Shown piece after piece: positions 14,561 to 23,509 of a stretch of DNA of 62,681 nt; the first letter of the stretch is position 1, and each line of letters starts with the position of its first letter. The notes under the pieces were generated by a model, which saw nothing but the letters and a program-made list of their open reading frames with translations, was not told the origin of the DNA and made no database searches. The stretch covers positions 1 through 62,681 of the forward strand of contig NZ_JOCQ01000077.1 in assembly GCF_000720725.1 (NCBI RefSeq), given 5' to 3'. Made by a program: the position numbers and the translations under genes. The stretch comes from Streptomyces rimosus subsp. rimosus. Its GTDB lineage: Bacteria > Actinomycetota > Actinomycetes > Streptomycetales > Streptomycetaceae.

Positions 14561-17158
14561 CTACTTGCGCATGACCTCCGGCTCGTGCCGGCGCAGCAGC
14601 CGGGCCACCGCGAAGGCCAGGGCGACGCCGAGCGCGAGCAGGATGATCAGGTCCATCGCGTAGACGCCCGCCTCGTGCTTCCACAGCGGGTCGGGGTTGC
14701 CCGCCTCCCACGGCAGCAGCGTGTTCATGTCGGCGGTCGCGCCCATCGCGGCCACCGCCCAGCGCGACGGCATCAGCCAGGCCACCTGGGCGACGCCGAC
14801 CGTGTCGAAGAGCTGGAAGAGCACGCCGGTGAAGACGACCTGGACGATGGCGAACATGACCAGCAGCGGCATGGTCTTCTCGGCGGTCTTGACCAGTGAC
14901 GAGATGATCAGGCCGAACATCATCGAGGTGAAGCCCAGCGCGATGATCGCCAGCCCCATCTCGACGGCGGGCAGGTCCTTGAACAGCACGCCCTCGGTGG
15001 GCATCTTGCGCGGGGTGAAGCCGATCGCCGCGATGATCACGCCCTGGATGGCCGTGACCACCCCGAGCACGATCACCTTGGACATCAGGTACGCGGACCG
15101 GGACAGGCCGGTGGCCCGTTCCCGCTCGTAGATCACCCGTTCCTTGATCAGCTCACGGACCGAGTTGGCGGCGCCCGAGAAGCACATCCCGACCGCGAGG
15201 ATCAGCATGATCGTGCTGGCGTCGCGGTTGGGGCCCTTGGGGCCGTAGCCCAGGCCGTGCTGGCTGGGGATGAGGATGGAGACCACGCCGAGCACGGCCG
15301 GCAGGATCAGCATCAGACCGAGGAAGCCGCGGTCGGAGGCGAGCACCGAGACGTAGCGCCGCATCAGGGTCCACAGCTGCGAGCCCCAGCTCTGCGACTT
15401 CTGCATCCGGACCGGGGGCGCCTGGACCGAGACCGACTGCGGGGCGACGGCGTCGATGTCCGCGGCGTACATCTGGTAGTGCGGGGAGCCGCGCCAGCGG
15501 CCCATCCAGTCGTAGTCGCGGTAGTTCTCGAAGGCGGAGAAGACGTCCGCCCAGGAGTCGTACTGGAAGAAGTTCAGCGCCTCCTCCGGCGGGCCGAAGT
15601 AGGCCACGCCGCCGCCCGGCGCCATCACCAGCAGCTTGTCGCACAGTGCCAGCTCGGCGACGGAGTGGGTGACCACCAGGACCGTACGGCCGTCGTCGGC
15701 CAGGCCGCGCAGCAGCTGCATGACGTCGCGGTCCATGCCCGGGTCCAGGCCGGAGGTCGGCTCGTCCAGGAATATCAGGGACGGCTTGGTCAGCAGCTCC
15801 AGGGCGACCGAGACGCGCTTGCGCTGGCCGCCGGACAGGGAGGTGACCTTCTTGTCCTTATGGACGTCCAGCTTCAGCTCGCGCAGCACCTCGTCGATAC
15901 GGGCGGTGCGCTCGGCCTCGGCGGTGTCGCCGGGGAAGCGCAGCTTGGCCGCGTACTTCAGGGCCTTCTGGACGGTCAGCTCCTTGTGGAGGATGTCGTC
16001 CTGCGGGACCAGGCCGATGCGCTGGCGCAGCTCGGCGAACTGCTTGTAGAGGTTGCGGTTGTCGTAGAGGACGTCGCCCTGGTCGGCGGGCCGGTAGCCG
16101 GTCAGCGCCTTGAGCAGGGTGGACTTGCCGGACCCGGACGGGCCGATGACCGCCACCAGGGACTTCTCCGGGACGCCGAAGGAGACGTCCTTGAGGATCT
16201 GCTTGCCGCCGTCGACGGTGACGGTCAGGTGGCGGGCCGAGAAGGAGACCTCGCCGGTGTCGACGAACTCCTCCAGCCGGTCGCCGACCAGCCGGAAGGT
16301 GGAGTGGCCGACGCCGATGATGTCGTTCGGGCCGACCGGCGCCTTGCCCGACTTCGGGACCGGCTGGCCGTTGATGTACGTGCCGTTGTGGCTGCCGAGG
16401 TCGTGGATCTCGAAGCGGCCGTCGGGCGTGGCCCGGAACTCGGCGTGGTGCCGGGAGACCTGGAGGTCGGAGACGACCAGCTCGTTCTCCAGCGCGCGGC
16501 CGATGCGCATGACGCGGCCGAGGTCGAGGCGGTGGAACGTGGTCGGGCTGCGGTCGCCGTAGACCGGCGGGGCGGCGGCGCCGGACCGGTCGGCCGGCGG
16601 CTGCTGCGCCACGGGGGGCTGCTGCGCCACGGGAGGCCGGCTCCGGGGTGGCTGCTGCGGGGCGTACGGGGCCTGCGGCTGCTGGTTCCAGCCCTGCTGC
16701 TGCGGGACCTGGTGAGCCGGGGCCTGGTGGTGGGCGGGCGCCTGGTGGAGCGGCGGCTGCTGGGCCTGCGGCGGAGCGGCCCATCCGGGCCCGGCCTGGA
16801 CCTGCGGCTGGGCCATCGCGGTCTGCGCGCTGTGCACCCCGGCGGCCGGCGCGGCGCTGCCCGACAGGGTCAGCCGCGGGCCGTCGGTGGCGTTGCCGAG
16901 GTGCACCGCGGAGCCGGGGCCGATCTCCAGCTGATGGATCCGCTGGCCCTGGACGTACGTGCCGTTGGTGCTGCCCTGGTCTTCGATGACCCAACTGTGT
17001 CCGCCCCAGCGCACGATGGCGTGCCGCCAGGACACCCTGGCGTCGTCCAGCACCATGTCGCCCTGCGGATCACGGCCCAGGCTGTAGGACCGGGACGGGT
17101 CGAGCGTCCAGGTCCGTCCGTTCAATTCGAGTACGAGTTCAGGCACTCCATGCCCCAT
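14561..17158 (-). CDS. ABC transporter with twin FHA domains (ATPase-permease fusion)
   Basis: 865-residue half-transporter. FHA domain 1 spans about residues 25-100 (YSLGRDPQGD, SWRHA, STNGTY). A Pro/Gln/His-rich linker runs from 110 to 195. FHA domain 2 spans 215-290 (MRIGRALENE, VSRHHAE, SHNGTY). The ATPase has Walker A GPSGSGKST at 339-346, signature LSGGQRKR and Walker B LIFLDEP. An ABC2-type membrane domain with about six helices occupies residues 590-855. FHA domains bind phosphothreonine, so the transporter is probably controlled by Ser/Thr kinases, as for Mycobacterium Rv1747. ATG at 17158 is taken, with GTG four codons in as alternative. The cargo is unknown. Confidence 0.93.
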   Translation of the reverse strand: MGHGVPELVLELNGRTWTLDPSRSYSLGRDPQGDMVLDDARVSWRHAIVRWGGHSWVIEDQGSTNGTYVQGQRIHQLEIGPGSAVHLGNATDGPRLTLSGSAAPAAGVHSAQTAMAQPQVQAGPGWAAPPQAQQPPLHQAPAHHQAPAHQVPQQQGWNQQPQAPYAPQQPPRSRPPVAQQPPVAQQPPADRSGAAAPPVYGDRSPTTFHRLDLGRVMRIGRALENELVVSDLQVSRHHAEFRATPDGRFEIHDLGSHNGTYINGQPVPKSGKAPVGPNDIIGVGHSTFRLVGDRLEEFVDTGEVSFSARHLTVTVDGGKQILKDVSFGVPEKSLVAVIGPSGSGKSTLLKALTGYRPADQGDVLYDNRNLYKQFAELRQRIGLVPQDDILHKELTVQKALKYAAKLRFPGDTAEAERTARIDEVLRELKLDVHKDKKVTSLSGGQRKRVSVALELLTKPSLIFLDEPTSGLDPGMDRDVMQLLRGLADDGRTVLVVTHSVAELALCDKLLVMAPGGGVAYFGPPEEALNFFQYDSWADVFSAFENYRDYDWMGRWRGSPHYQMYAADIDAVAPQSVSVQAPPVRMQKSQSWGSQLWTLMRRYVSVLASDRGFLGLMLILPAVLGVVSILIPSQHGLGYGPKGPNRDASTIMLILAVGMCFSGAANSVRELIKERVIYERERATGLSRSAYLMSKVIVLGVVTAIQGVIIAAIGFTPRKMPTEGVLFKDLPAVEMGLAIIALGFTSMMFGLIISSLVKTAEKTMPLLVMFAIVQVVFTGVLFQLFDTVGVAQVAWLMPSRWAVAAMGATADMNTLLPWEAGNPDPLWKHEAGVYAMDLIILLALGVALAFAVARLLRRHEPEVMRK

Positions 17159-17387
17159 TACATAGTCCCCCGAGTGACGCCCTGTATGGGAAGTCTAGGG
17201 ATGGCGAACATCGTGAGGAACTATTTCAGGCACGGTGCCCGGAGCCAAAAAACGGGCCCGGCAAGGTCATCGGCCGGGTGCGTTGACGGCGGCGAAACGC
17301 CCACGGAGAGTGGTAAGCACCCACGGAAGCGTACGGATCATGGCATCGTGCGCGTTCGGGACGACACGGCTCGGATCGGGGGCTTCG

Positions 17388-19391
17388 ATGACCGCCGGCA
17401 CCACCGCACGGATCCGCTGGGGCGACGTTCTGCTGTCCGCCGTCGCCGCCGTCAGCTGGGCGTTCTTGGCGATGGCCGGGGTGGCGGCGCTGGGGCTGCA
17501 CCTGCTGGGCGCCGACTCCGCGGCGTCGCTGGGCCCGCTGACCGCCGCGGCGGTGGTGCTGGCCGTGGGCGGCTCCGTGACGCCGTCGGGCGATGTGAGC
17601 GCCTTCGGGCTGGAGGGACAGGCGGCCGAATCCGCCGTTGACATCGCGCCGTTGGGTGTGGGTCTGGTGGGTGCCCTGGTGCTGGGGTGGGTGTTCGCCC
17701 GGTCGCTGCGCCGGGCCGGCGCGACCGTCGGGTGGGGCGAACTGGCCGCCCGCGCCGGGGCGTTGGCGGGTCTGTTCGTCGCGCTGCTGGCCTTCCTGGC
17801 CTGGGCCGGACACGACTCCGTAACGATCGACGGCAAGACGCTGGCCGGACTGGGCGGGCTCGTCGGCGGCGGGGGCTCTGGAGGCGGGAGCGGTGACGGC
17901 GGACTGCTCGACCGGCTGCGGGACGGCCTGGGCGGTCTCGGCATCGGGGACGGCGACAGCGGCGGACTGCCCGAGCGGATCGCCGACCTGATCGGCGCCA
18001 AGGCTTCGGTCGGATTCGCGGTGGACACCGGCGCCTCCCTCCTCGGCGGCGCGGTGTGGGTACTGGGGGTGCTGCTGATCACGGTGCTGGCGGCCCGGCG
18101 GGCGCCGCTGCCCCGCTCGCTCACGGCCGCCCACCGCTTCGTGCGGCCCGCGGCGTCGGCGCTGGTCACGGTGGCGCTGGTGGCGGTCGTGGCGGGTCTG
18201 GCGGCTGCCGGGTACGCGGCCATCGGCGACGATCACCCGCGGCGGGTACTGGGCGCCGCACTGCTCGCCGCCCCGAACGGCGTATGGCTCGGCATCCCGC
18301 TCGGCCTCTTCGTCCCCTGGCACGGCAGCGCCTCCGGCGTGCTCACCCGGTTCCTGCCCGCCCCCGTGGACCAGCTGCTCGACGGGCGGAACGGGGCGCA
18401 GCTGACCATCGGGCGGCTCGCCGAGCTGGACGGGCGAGTGTGGCTGCTGCCGGTGGCCGCCGCGCTGATGATGTTGCTGGCGGGCGTGTTCACGGCGGTC
18501 CGTACGCCGCGGGCGGGCGCCCGGACACTGCCCTTCGCGCTGCGCTGCGCGGCCGGGCTGGGCGCGCTGACGGCGCTCACGCTGCCGCTGATGGTGCACC
18601 TGACCGGCGTCTCGGCCAACGCGAGCCTGTCCGTCTTCGGATTCGACGCCTTCGGCGCGGGCCTGGAGCTGCGCGGGAGCGTGCCCGCGGCGTTCGCGCT
18701 GGGGGCGGTGTGGGGTGCGGTGGCGGGCCTGGTGGGTGGCCTGCTTGCGTGCGCCACCGGGGCGGCCGGGCGGCGGGCCGTACGGCTGCCGGAGAGTGCG
18801 GGGCCGGAGCGCGCGGGGCACGGGCCGGAGGACGTACGGGGGCAGAGGTACGGGCAGGACGCCGACGCCCGTGCGCAGCAGAAGTACGGGAAGGATCACG
18901 CGGCCCCCACGCAGGGGTACGCCCCCCGGGGTTACCCCGACGCCGCCTACGGACCCGGCCCGTACACGCCCTCCCCTGTCTACCGGCCGCCGAACGCCGA
19001 CACGAATCCGTATATGCGGCGGCCGGAGGGGCGAAAGCCTTCGCCGCCGCCACCCGGGCAACCGCCCCGTCAGCAGACCTGGCCGACGCCACCGGCAGGC
19101 CCCCCGCCGGAGACCCAGACCTGGCCGCCGCCCCCCGAGCAGCCCCCGCACTCCCGCGACTGGGACCCGCCGCCCGCCGGGCACGCGGCGCCGACCGCGC
19201 GCCGCCCCGGAAGCAGGCCGCCGGAAGCTCCCCCGCCGCCCGAGTCCCACCCCACGGTCGGCAGCGGCTACCGGCCGCCCCCTCCCCCGCGTCCCCCGGT
19301 GCCGCCCAAGCCGCACGGCACGCCCCGGAAGCGTCGCGAGGATCCGCCCGAGGGGCCACCGCCGCCCGGACGGCCGGGAGGAGGCCGCTGA
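17388..19391 (+). CDS. Streptophobe-type polytopic membrane protein
   Basis: 667-residue Streptomyces-specific membrane protein. The first ~470 residues hold roughly ten hydrophobic helices, interrupted by a Gly/Ser/Asp-rich extracytoplasmic or cytoplasmic loop (about residues 160-205: VGGGGSGGGSGDGG...). The final ~200 residues are a Pro/Tyr/Arg-rich, probably disordered tail (TPPAGPPPETQTWPPPPEQP-type segments). I know the family by name only; no function is established. ATG at 17388 (MTAGTTARIRWG) is chosen because the first membrane helix follows directly and GGGGG lies upstream; in-frame starts at 17235 or 17340 add unconserved residues. It is divergent from the FHA-ABC gene. Confidence 0.85.
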   Translation: MTAGTTARIRWGDVLLSAVAAVSWAFLAMAGVAALGLHLLGADSAASLGPLTAAAVVLAVGGSVTPSGDVSAFGLEGQAAESAVDIAPLGVGLVGALVLGWVFARSLRRAGATVGWGELAARAGALAGLFVALLAFLAWAGHDSVTIDGKTLAGLGGLVGGGGSGGGSGDGGLLDRLRDGLGGLGIGDGDSGGLPERIADLIGAKASVGFAVDTGASLLGGAVWVLGVLLITVLAARRAPLPRSLTAAHRFVRPAASALVTVALVAVVAGLAAAGYAAIGDDHPRRVLGAALLAAPNGVWLGIPLGLFVPWHGSASGVLTRFLPAPVDQLLDGRNGAQLTIGRLAELDGRVWLLPVAAALMMLLAGVFTAVRTPRAGARTLPFALRCAAGLGALTALTLPLMVHLTGVSANASLSVFGFDAFGAGLELRGSVPAAFALGAVWGAVAGLVGGLLACATGAAGRRAVRLPESAGPERAGHGPEDVRGQRYGQDADARAQQKYGKDHAAPTQGYAPRGYPDAAYGPGPYTPSPVYRPPNADTNPYMRRPEGRKPSPPPPGQPPRQQTWPTPPAGPPPETQTWPPPPEQPPHSRDWDPPPAGHAAPTARRPGSRPPEAPPPPESHPTVGSGYRPPPPPRPPVPPKPHGTPRKRREDPPEGPPPPGRPGGGR

Positions 19392-19494
19392 CGGCCTGCG
19401 TGCGAACGCCGGAAGAACGCCGCTGAACTGCGGAGCGTCCGGACCACGGACACCTGTACGGGAGCCGGCACGGTCCGGTTACCGTAAGAGCACC

Positions 19495-20742
19495 ATGAGC
19501 GCATCGCAGATCCCGCCTGCCACCGCCGTACCGGGCGACGACGTACCGACCCTCCTCGTCAAGATCTTCGGAAAGGACCGGCCGGGTATCACCGCCGGAC
19601 TCTTCGACACCCTCGCCGCCTACTCCGTCGACGTCGTCGACATCGAGCAGGTGGTCACCCGGGGCCGCATCGTGCTGTGCGTCCTGGTCACCTCGCCCGT
19701 CCCGGCCGACGGCTCGTCCGGCGCCACCGAGGGCGACCTGCGCGCCACCGTCCACAGCTGGGCCGAGTCGCTGAACCTCCAGGCCGAGATCATCTCCGGC
19801 ACCGGTGACAACCGGCCGCGCGGCACCGGCCGCTCGCACGTCACCGTGCTCGGCCACCCGCTCACCGCCGAGTCCACCGCCGCCATCGCCGCCGCGATCA
19901 CCGGCACCGGCGCCAACATCGACCGTATCTTCCGGCTCGCCAAGTACCCCGTCACCGCAGTGGAGTTCGCGGTCTCCGGCACCGCCACGGACACCCTGCG
20001 CACCACCCTGGCCATAGAGGCCGCAGCCCTCGAAGTGGACATCGCGGTGGTCTCCTCCGGCCTCCAGCGCCGCGGCCGGCGGCTGATCGTCATGGACGTC
20101 GACTCCACCCTCATCCAGGACGAGGTCATCGAGCTGTTCGCGGCGCACGCGGGCTGCGAGGCGGAGGTCGCCGCGGTCACCACCGCGGCAATGCGCGGCG
20201 AGCTGGACTTCGAGGAGTCGCTGCACGCCCGCGTCGCGCTCCTGAAGGGGCTCGACGCGTCCGTGGTGGACCTCGTGCGCAAGGAGGTGCGGCTGACCCC
20301 CGGCGCCCGGACACTGGTCCGCACCCTCAAGCACCTCGGCTACCAAGTCGGCGTCGTCTCCGGCGGGTTCACCCAGGTCACCGACGCACTCCAGGAGGAG
20401 CTGGGCCTGGACTTCGCGTCCGCCAACACGCTGGAGATCGTGGACGGCAAGCTCACCGGCAAGGTGACCGGCGAGATCGTGGACCGGGCGGGCAAGGCGC
20501 GGCTGCTGCGCCGCTTCGCCCAGGAGGCGGGCGTGCCGCTCACGCAGACCGTGGCGATCGGCGACGGCGCCAACGACCTCGACATGCTCAACGCCGCGGG
20601 CCTGGGCGTGGCGTTCAACGCCAAGCCGCTGGTCCGCCAGGCCGCGCACACGGCGGTGAACGTGCCGTTCCTGGACACCGTGCTCTACCTGCTCGGCATC
20701 ACCCGCGAAGAGGTCGAGGCGGCGGACACACACGACGACTGA
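19495..20742 (+). CDS. serB: Phosphoserine phosphatase SerB with ACT domains
   Basis: Last step of serine synthesis: hydrolyses phosphoserine to serine. The 415-residue protein has two tandem ACT-type regulatory domains (residues 18-100 and 113-185) and a C-terminal HAD phosphatase domain. HAD motif I is LIVMDVDSTLI with nucleophile D201 and acid D203, motif II is VVSGGFT, and motif IV is AIGDGANDLDML. The ACT domains suggest feedback by serine, as in mycobacterial SerB2, which has the same layout. It stands alone with a strong terminator after it; the upstream streptophobe gene ends about 100 bp before. Confidence 0.95.
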   Translation: MSASQIPPATAVPGDDVPTLLVKIFGKDRPGITAGLFDTLAAYSVDVVDIEQVVTRGRIVLCVLVTSPVPADGSSGATEGDLRATVHSWAESLNLQAEIISGTGDNRPRGTGRSHVTVLGHPLTAESTAAIAAAITGTGANIDRIFRLAKYPVTAVEFAVSGTATDTLRTTLAIEAAALEVDIAVVSSGLQRRGRRLIVMDVDSTLIQDEVIELFAAHAGCEAEVAAVTTAAMRGELDFEESLHARVALLKGLDASVVDLVRKEVRLTPGARTLVRTLKHLGYQVGVVSGGFTQVTDALQEELGLDFASANTLEIVDGKLTGKVTGEIVDRAGKARLLRRFAQEAGVPLTQTVAIGDGANDLDMLNAAGLGVAFNAKPLVRQAAHTAVNVPFLDTVLYLLGITREEVEAADTHDD

Positions 20743-20760
20743 GGCCGTACGGAACGGCGA

Positions 20761-20791
20761 AGGGCTCCGACGCGCGCCGCGTCGGAGCCCT
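20761..20791. terminator. Hairpin terminator between serB and SixA-like gene
   Basis: AGGGCTCCGACGC (20761-20773) pairs perfectly with GCGTCGGAGCCCT (20779-20791), loop of 5. It lies between convergent genes. Confidence 0.8.
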
Positions 20792-20812
20792 CGTGCTTCC
20801 CGGCGGTGCCGG

Positions 20813-21331
20813 TCAGGCGTGCGGCGCCCAGAACGCGGCCAGGCGGCCGACGCCGTGCTCGACCGACTTCCAGGAGCCGGTGAAGGTCAGCACGGCGATC
20901 GAGGAGGTGGGGAAGCCGCTGCGGTTCATCCGGGGCAGCAGATCGCCTTCCGCCTCGCCCGCCAGCGCGTCGGCGAGCGCGTGCATGCCCGGGTTGTGGC
21001 CGACCAGCATCAGGTCGCCGACCTCTTCGGAGGTCTCGTTCAGCAGCGCGATCAGTTCGCCGAGGGAGGCTTCGTACAGCCGCTCGTCGTAGACGGTCCG
21101 GGGCCGCTGCGGGAGCTCGCCCACGACGAGCTTCCAGGTCTCGCGCGTGCGCGCGGCGGTCGAGCACAGGGTCAGGTCGGGGGTGATCCCGGCTCCGGCC
21201 AGCCAGTGACCGGCGACCGGGGCGTCCTTGCGGCCGCGGTCCGCGAGGGGGCGCTCGTGGTCGCTCTCCTGGGACCAGTCGGCCTTGGCATGGCGAAGAA
21301 GGACAATCCGGCGAGGTGTTTCGGCGCTCAT
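20813..21331 (-). CDS. SixA-like histidine phosphatase
   Basis: 172-residue member of the histidine phosphatase superfamily, SixA branch. The first motif is RRIVLLRHAKADWS (residues 7-20), with the phosphohistidine of the RH motif, and the second conserved histidine is in LMLVGHNPGMHALAD. In E. coli SixA dephosphorylates a phosphohistidine protein, but many actinobacterial relatives have unknown substrates. The ATG at 21331 follows GGGAAAC; the reading frame extends further upstream without homology. It is convergent with serB. Confidence 0.9.
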   Translation of the reverse strand: MSAETPRRIVLLRHAKADWSQESDHERPLADRGRKDAPVAGHWLAGAGITPDLTLCSTAARTRETWKLVVGELPQRPRTVYDERLYEASLGELIALLNETSEEVGDLMLVGHNPGMHALADALAGEAEGDLLPRMNRSGFPTSSIAVLTFTGSWKSVEHGVGRLAAFWAPHA

Positions 21332-21429
21332 GTTTCCCAGCTTCGCACGAAACCCGGCGCGGGGCGCGAGGTGTTGGAGCGCTCCCCCCGCAGGGTGAAC
21401 GCGCCGTGGGCGGTCACCGGTACCGGCCC

Positions 21430-21639
21430 TCAGGCGGCGATGCCGACGACCCGGGCGAGGAATTCCAGCAGCGGCGCCAGGCTCTGGGACGCGCTCACCG
21501 CGTGCGCCGGGGACGGCGCGGTCATGACGACGAGCAGCGTGACGAAGGAGACGACGGCCAGGGCCACGGCCCACCACGGCAGGCCGGTGCGGGCACCCGG
21601 GCTGCGCGGGACGGACGACCGGCTGGACACGGCGGACAT
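21430..21639 (-). CDS. Small single-pass membrane protein
   Basis: 69-residue protein with a Ser/Arg-rich N-terminus, one hydrophobic helix (PWWAVALAVVSFVTLLVVM, about residues 21-39), APSPAHA, and a second amphipathic helix at the end. It may be a tail-in membrane protein or an exported peptide cleaved after the helix. GGAGG sits 7 bases before the ATG. I do not recognise the family. It lies between the SixA-like gene and the transporter genes, all on the minus strand. Confidence 0.6.
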   Translation of the reverse strand: MSAVSSRSSVPRSPGARTGLPWWAVALAVVSFVTLLVVMTAPSPAHAVSASQSLAPLLEFLARVVGIAA

Positions 21640-21840
21640 CGGTGGCCTCCGGGGACGTTGGCGGGGACGACGCGGCCGCGTGGTGCGGCCGCGCCCACCG
21701 CAGCGGCACGGTGTACGTCGAACCTACGGTCCGGCGGCTGCCGTTCCCATCCGGTACACCACCCACTTGCCCCTGACCCTGGCCCCCTAGGGGACGGTGG
21801 GGTTAGCCCCACCCTCGCTCCGGCCGGGCCGTCCGGCGCG

Positions 21841-21957
21841 TCAGGGTGAGGCGATGCTCGCGATGACGCCGATGACGACGGTCACCGCCAGCATCGCCCC
21901 CAGCACGATGAGCAGCTTCTTCTGTCCGCCCTGCGGATTCGGTTCGAGCACTGGCAT
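21841..21957 (-). CDS. 38-residue SGM_5486-type transporter-associated protein
   Basis: A very short gene. It encodes MPVLEPNPQGGQ then KKLLIVLGAMLAV and TVVIGVIASIASP: a Pro/Asn start and one membrane helix. The pattern matches the small Streptomyces family named SGM_5486, described as transporter-associated. Its ATG lies 4 bp after the stop codon of the MFS gene on the same strand, so the two are almost certainly translated together. The likely role is a small accessory subunit of that transporter, by analogy with other membrane microproteins. Confidence 0.75.
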   Translation of the reverse strand: MPVLEPNPQGGQKKLLIVLGAMLAVTVVIGVIASIASP

Positions 21958-21961
21958 GGCT

Positions 21962-23290
21962 TCAGTGTCGCACCCGGGCCTCGTCCTCCATCCGGCGGTC
22001 CCGGCCCGCCAGCATCCCGACCGCCATCTGGGGCACCATCAGCCCGGCCATCAGCGCGAGCGGCAGCCCCCAGCCGCCGCTGTGCTGGTAGAGCGTGGCC
22101 ACCAGGAAGGGGCCCGGCAGGGAGATCAGATAGCCGACGCTCTGGGCGAAGGCGGACAGCCGCACGACGCCGTCGGCGGAGCGCGCACGCATCCCGATCA
22201 TCGTCAGGGCCAGCGGGAAGGCGAGGTTCGACATCCCCATGAGCAGCGTCCAGACCCAGGCCCCGCCGGCCGGGGCCAGCCACAGGCCGGCGTAGGCGGC
22301 CAGCCCGCACAGGCCGAGGCCGACGGCGAGCAGGCCCTGGTTGCGCATCCGGGCGGCCACCCGGGGCAGGACGAAGGACAGCGGTACGCCGATCGCCATG
22401 GTGAAGGCGAGCAGCACGCCCGCGGTACCCGCCGGGACCCCGGCGTCGCGGAAGATCTGCGCCATCCAGCCCATGGTGACGTAGGCGGCGGTGGCCTGGA
22501 GGCCGAAGTAGACGGCCAGCGCCCAGGCGGTCGGCGAAGTGCCGACCCGCAGGGCGGGCGGCGCGGCGGGCGCCGTGGCGGCCGGTCCGCGCTCGGCCCT
22601 GCGGCCGCGTACGACGGTCAGCCAGGGCAGGACGGCGAGCGCGGCGAGCAGCGCCCACACCCCGAGACCGGCCTGCCAGCTGCCGCTGAGCGCGGTGGTG
22701 ACGGGGACGGTCAGCGCCGCGGCGAGGGCGCTGCCGAGCGCCAGCGCCATGGAGTACAGGCCGGTCAGCGGGCCGACGCGGTCCGGGTACCAGGTCTTGA
22801 TGACGACCGGCAGCAGCACGTTGCTGACCGCGATGCCCGCGAGGGCCAGTGCGGTGGCGGCGAGGAAGCCGGCGGTGCTGCCCGTGTAGGGCCGTACGAC
22901 GATGCCCGCGGCGATCGCGGCCATGCCCGCGCAGACGACCGCGCCGGGCCCGAAGCGCCGGGCCAGCCGCGGGGCGGCGATGCCGAAGACCGCGAAGCAC
23001 AGTGCCGGTACGGAGGTGAGCAGGCCGGCGACGGTCGCGCTCATGCCCAGGCCGGACCGCACCTCTTCCATGAGCGGGCCGAGGCTGGTAATGGCCGGGC
23101 GGAGGTTGAGGGCGGCCAGGAACAAGCCGACGATCATGACGATCGGCGCCGCTCGCCCGGGGGCCGGGGTACGGTCCGGCCCGGGACCGGTGCGGCCGTC
23201 CGGCCCGACCGGTGCGGTCGGGTGCTGTTCCGGCCGCGGGCCGCGGGGCCCGGCGCCGGGGCCGAGCGTCGCGAGGGAGTCGTCTGCCAT
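21962..23290 (-). CDS. MFS transporter, CynX/NimT-like
   Basis: 442-residue major facilitator with about twelve hydrophobic helices after a 50-residue Pro/Gly-rich N-terminal tail. The opening helix PIVMIVGLFLAALNLRPAIT and the following SLGPLMEEVRSGLGMSATVA are typical of the CynX/NimT group (cyanate, nitroimidazole and related anion carriers). The substrate here is unknown. The ATG at 23290 is used; an ATG three codons upstream is possible. A GntR regulator is divergently placed 219 bp away, with a palindromic A/T-rich site overlapping the start region, so local control by that regulator is likely. Confidence 0.88.
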   Translation of the reverse strand: MADDSLATLGPGAGPRGPRPEQHPTAPVGPDGRTGPGPDRTPAPGRAAPIVMIVGLFLAALNLRPAITSLGPLMEEVRSGLGMSATVAGLLTSVPALCFAVFGIAAPRLARRFGPGAVVCAGMAAIAAGIVVRPYTGSTAGFLAATALALAGIAVSNVLLPVVIKTWYPDRVGPLTGLYSMALALGSALAAALTVPVTTALSGSWQAGLGVWALLAALAVLPWLTVVRGRRAERGPAATAPAAPPALRVGTSPTAWALAVYFGLQATAAYVTMGWMAQIFRDAGVPAGTAGVLLAFTMAIGVPLSFVLPRVAARMRNQGLLAVGLGLCGLAAYAGLWLAPAGGAWVWTLLMGMSNLAFPLALTMIGMRARSADGVVRLSAFAQSVGYLISLPGPFLVATLYQHSGGWGLPLALMAGLMVPQMAVGMLAGRDRRMEDEARVRH

Positions 23291-23295
23291 GCGAC

Positions 23296-23317
23296 TCATC
23301 ATAGAATCATAGGATGA
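23296..23317. promoter_or_regulatory. A/T-rich palindromic site between MFS and GntR genes
   Basis: 22 bp with TCATC/GATGA ends and an ATAGAATCATAG centre. It is the most A/T-rich patch in the region, directly before the MFS start. Candidate promoter and operator for the GntR protein; inference from position and symmetry. Confidence 0.4.
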
Positions 23318-23369
23318 ATGCTTGTCCAGGGATTTGCGGGCGCACCCCTCGTTCGCCCGGGAGCACCCC

Positions 23370-23422
23370 GCGGGCGTACGGGCGTACCCAGCGGGCGTAC
23401 GGGCGTACCCAGCGGGCGTACG
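23370..23422. repeat. 21-bp tandem repeat, about 2.5 copies
   Basis: GCGGGCGTACGGGCGTACCCA at 23370-23390 is repeated exactly at 23391-23411 and begins again at 23412. It lies in the leader between the divergent MFS and GntR genes. Each unit contains two GGGCGTAC cores. Confidence 0.85.
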
Positions 23423-23509
23423 GCCGGGCCGAGCGCGCGACAGGCTCGCTATCCTCTCGTCGCGGTGTCTGCCGTCGGGCCCCGGCCCCCGTCCCACTGG
23501 AGCGCTGAC

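Noticed and set aside
15257..17641. Very long open frame (794 codons) opposite the FHA-ABC gene
   Set aside because: A typical high-G+C antisense shadow of a well-supported gene; no domain recognisable.
23370..23422. CRISPR array
   Set aside because: Repeats are direct tandem units without spacers; no cas genes.
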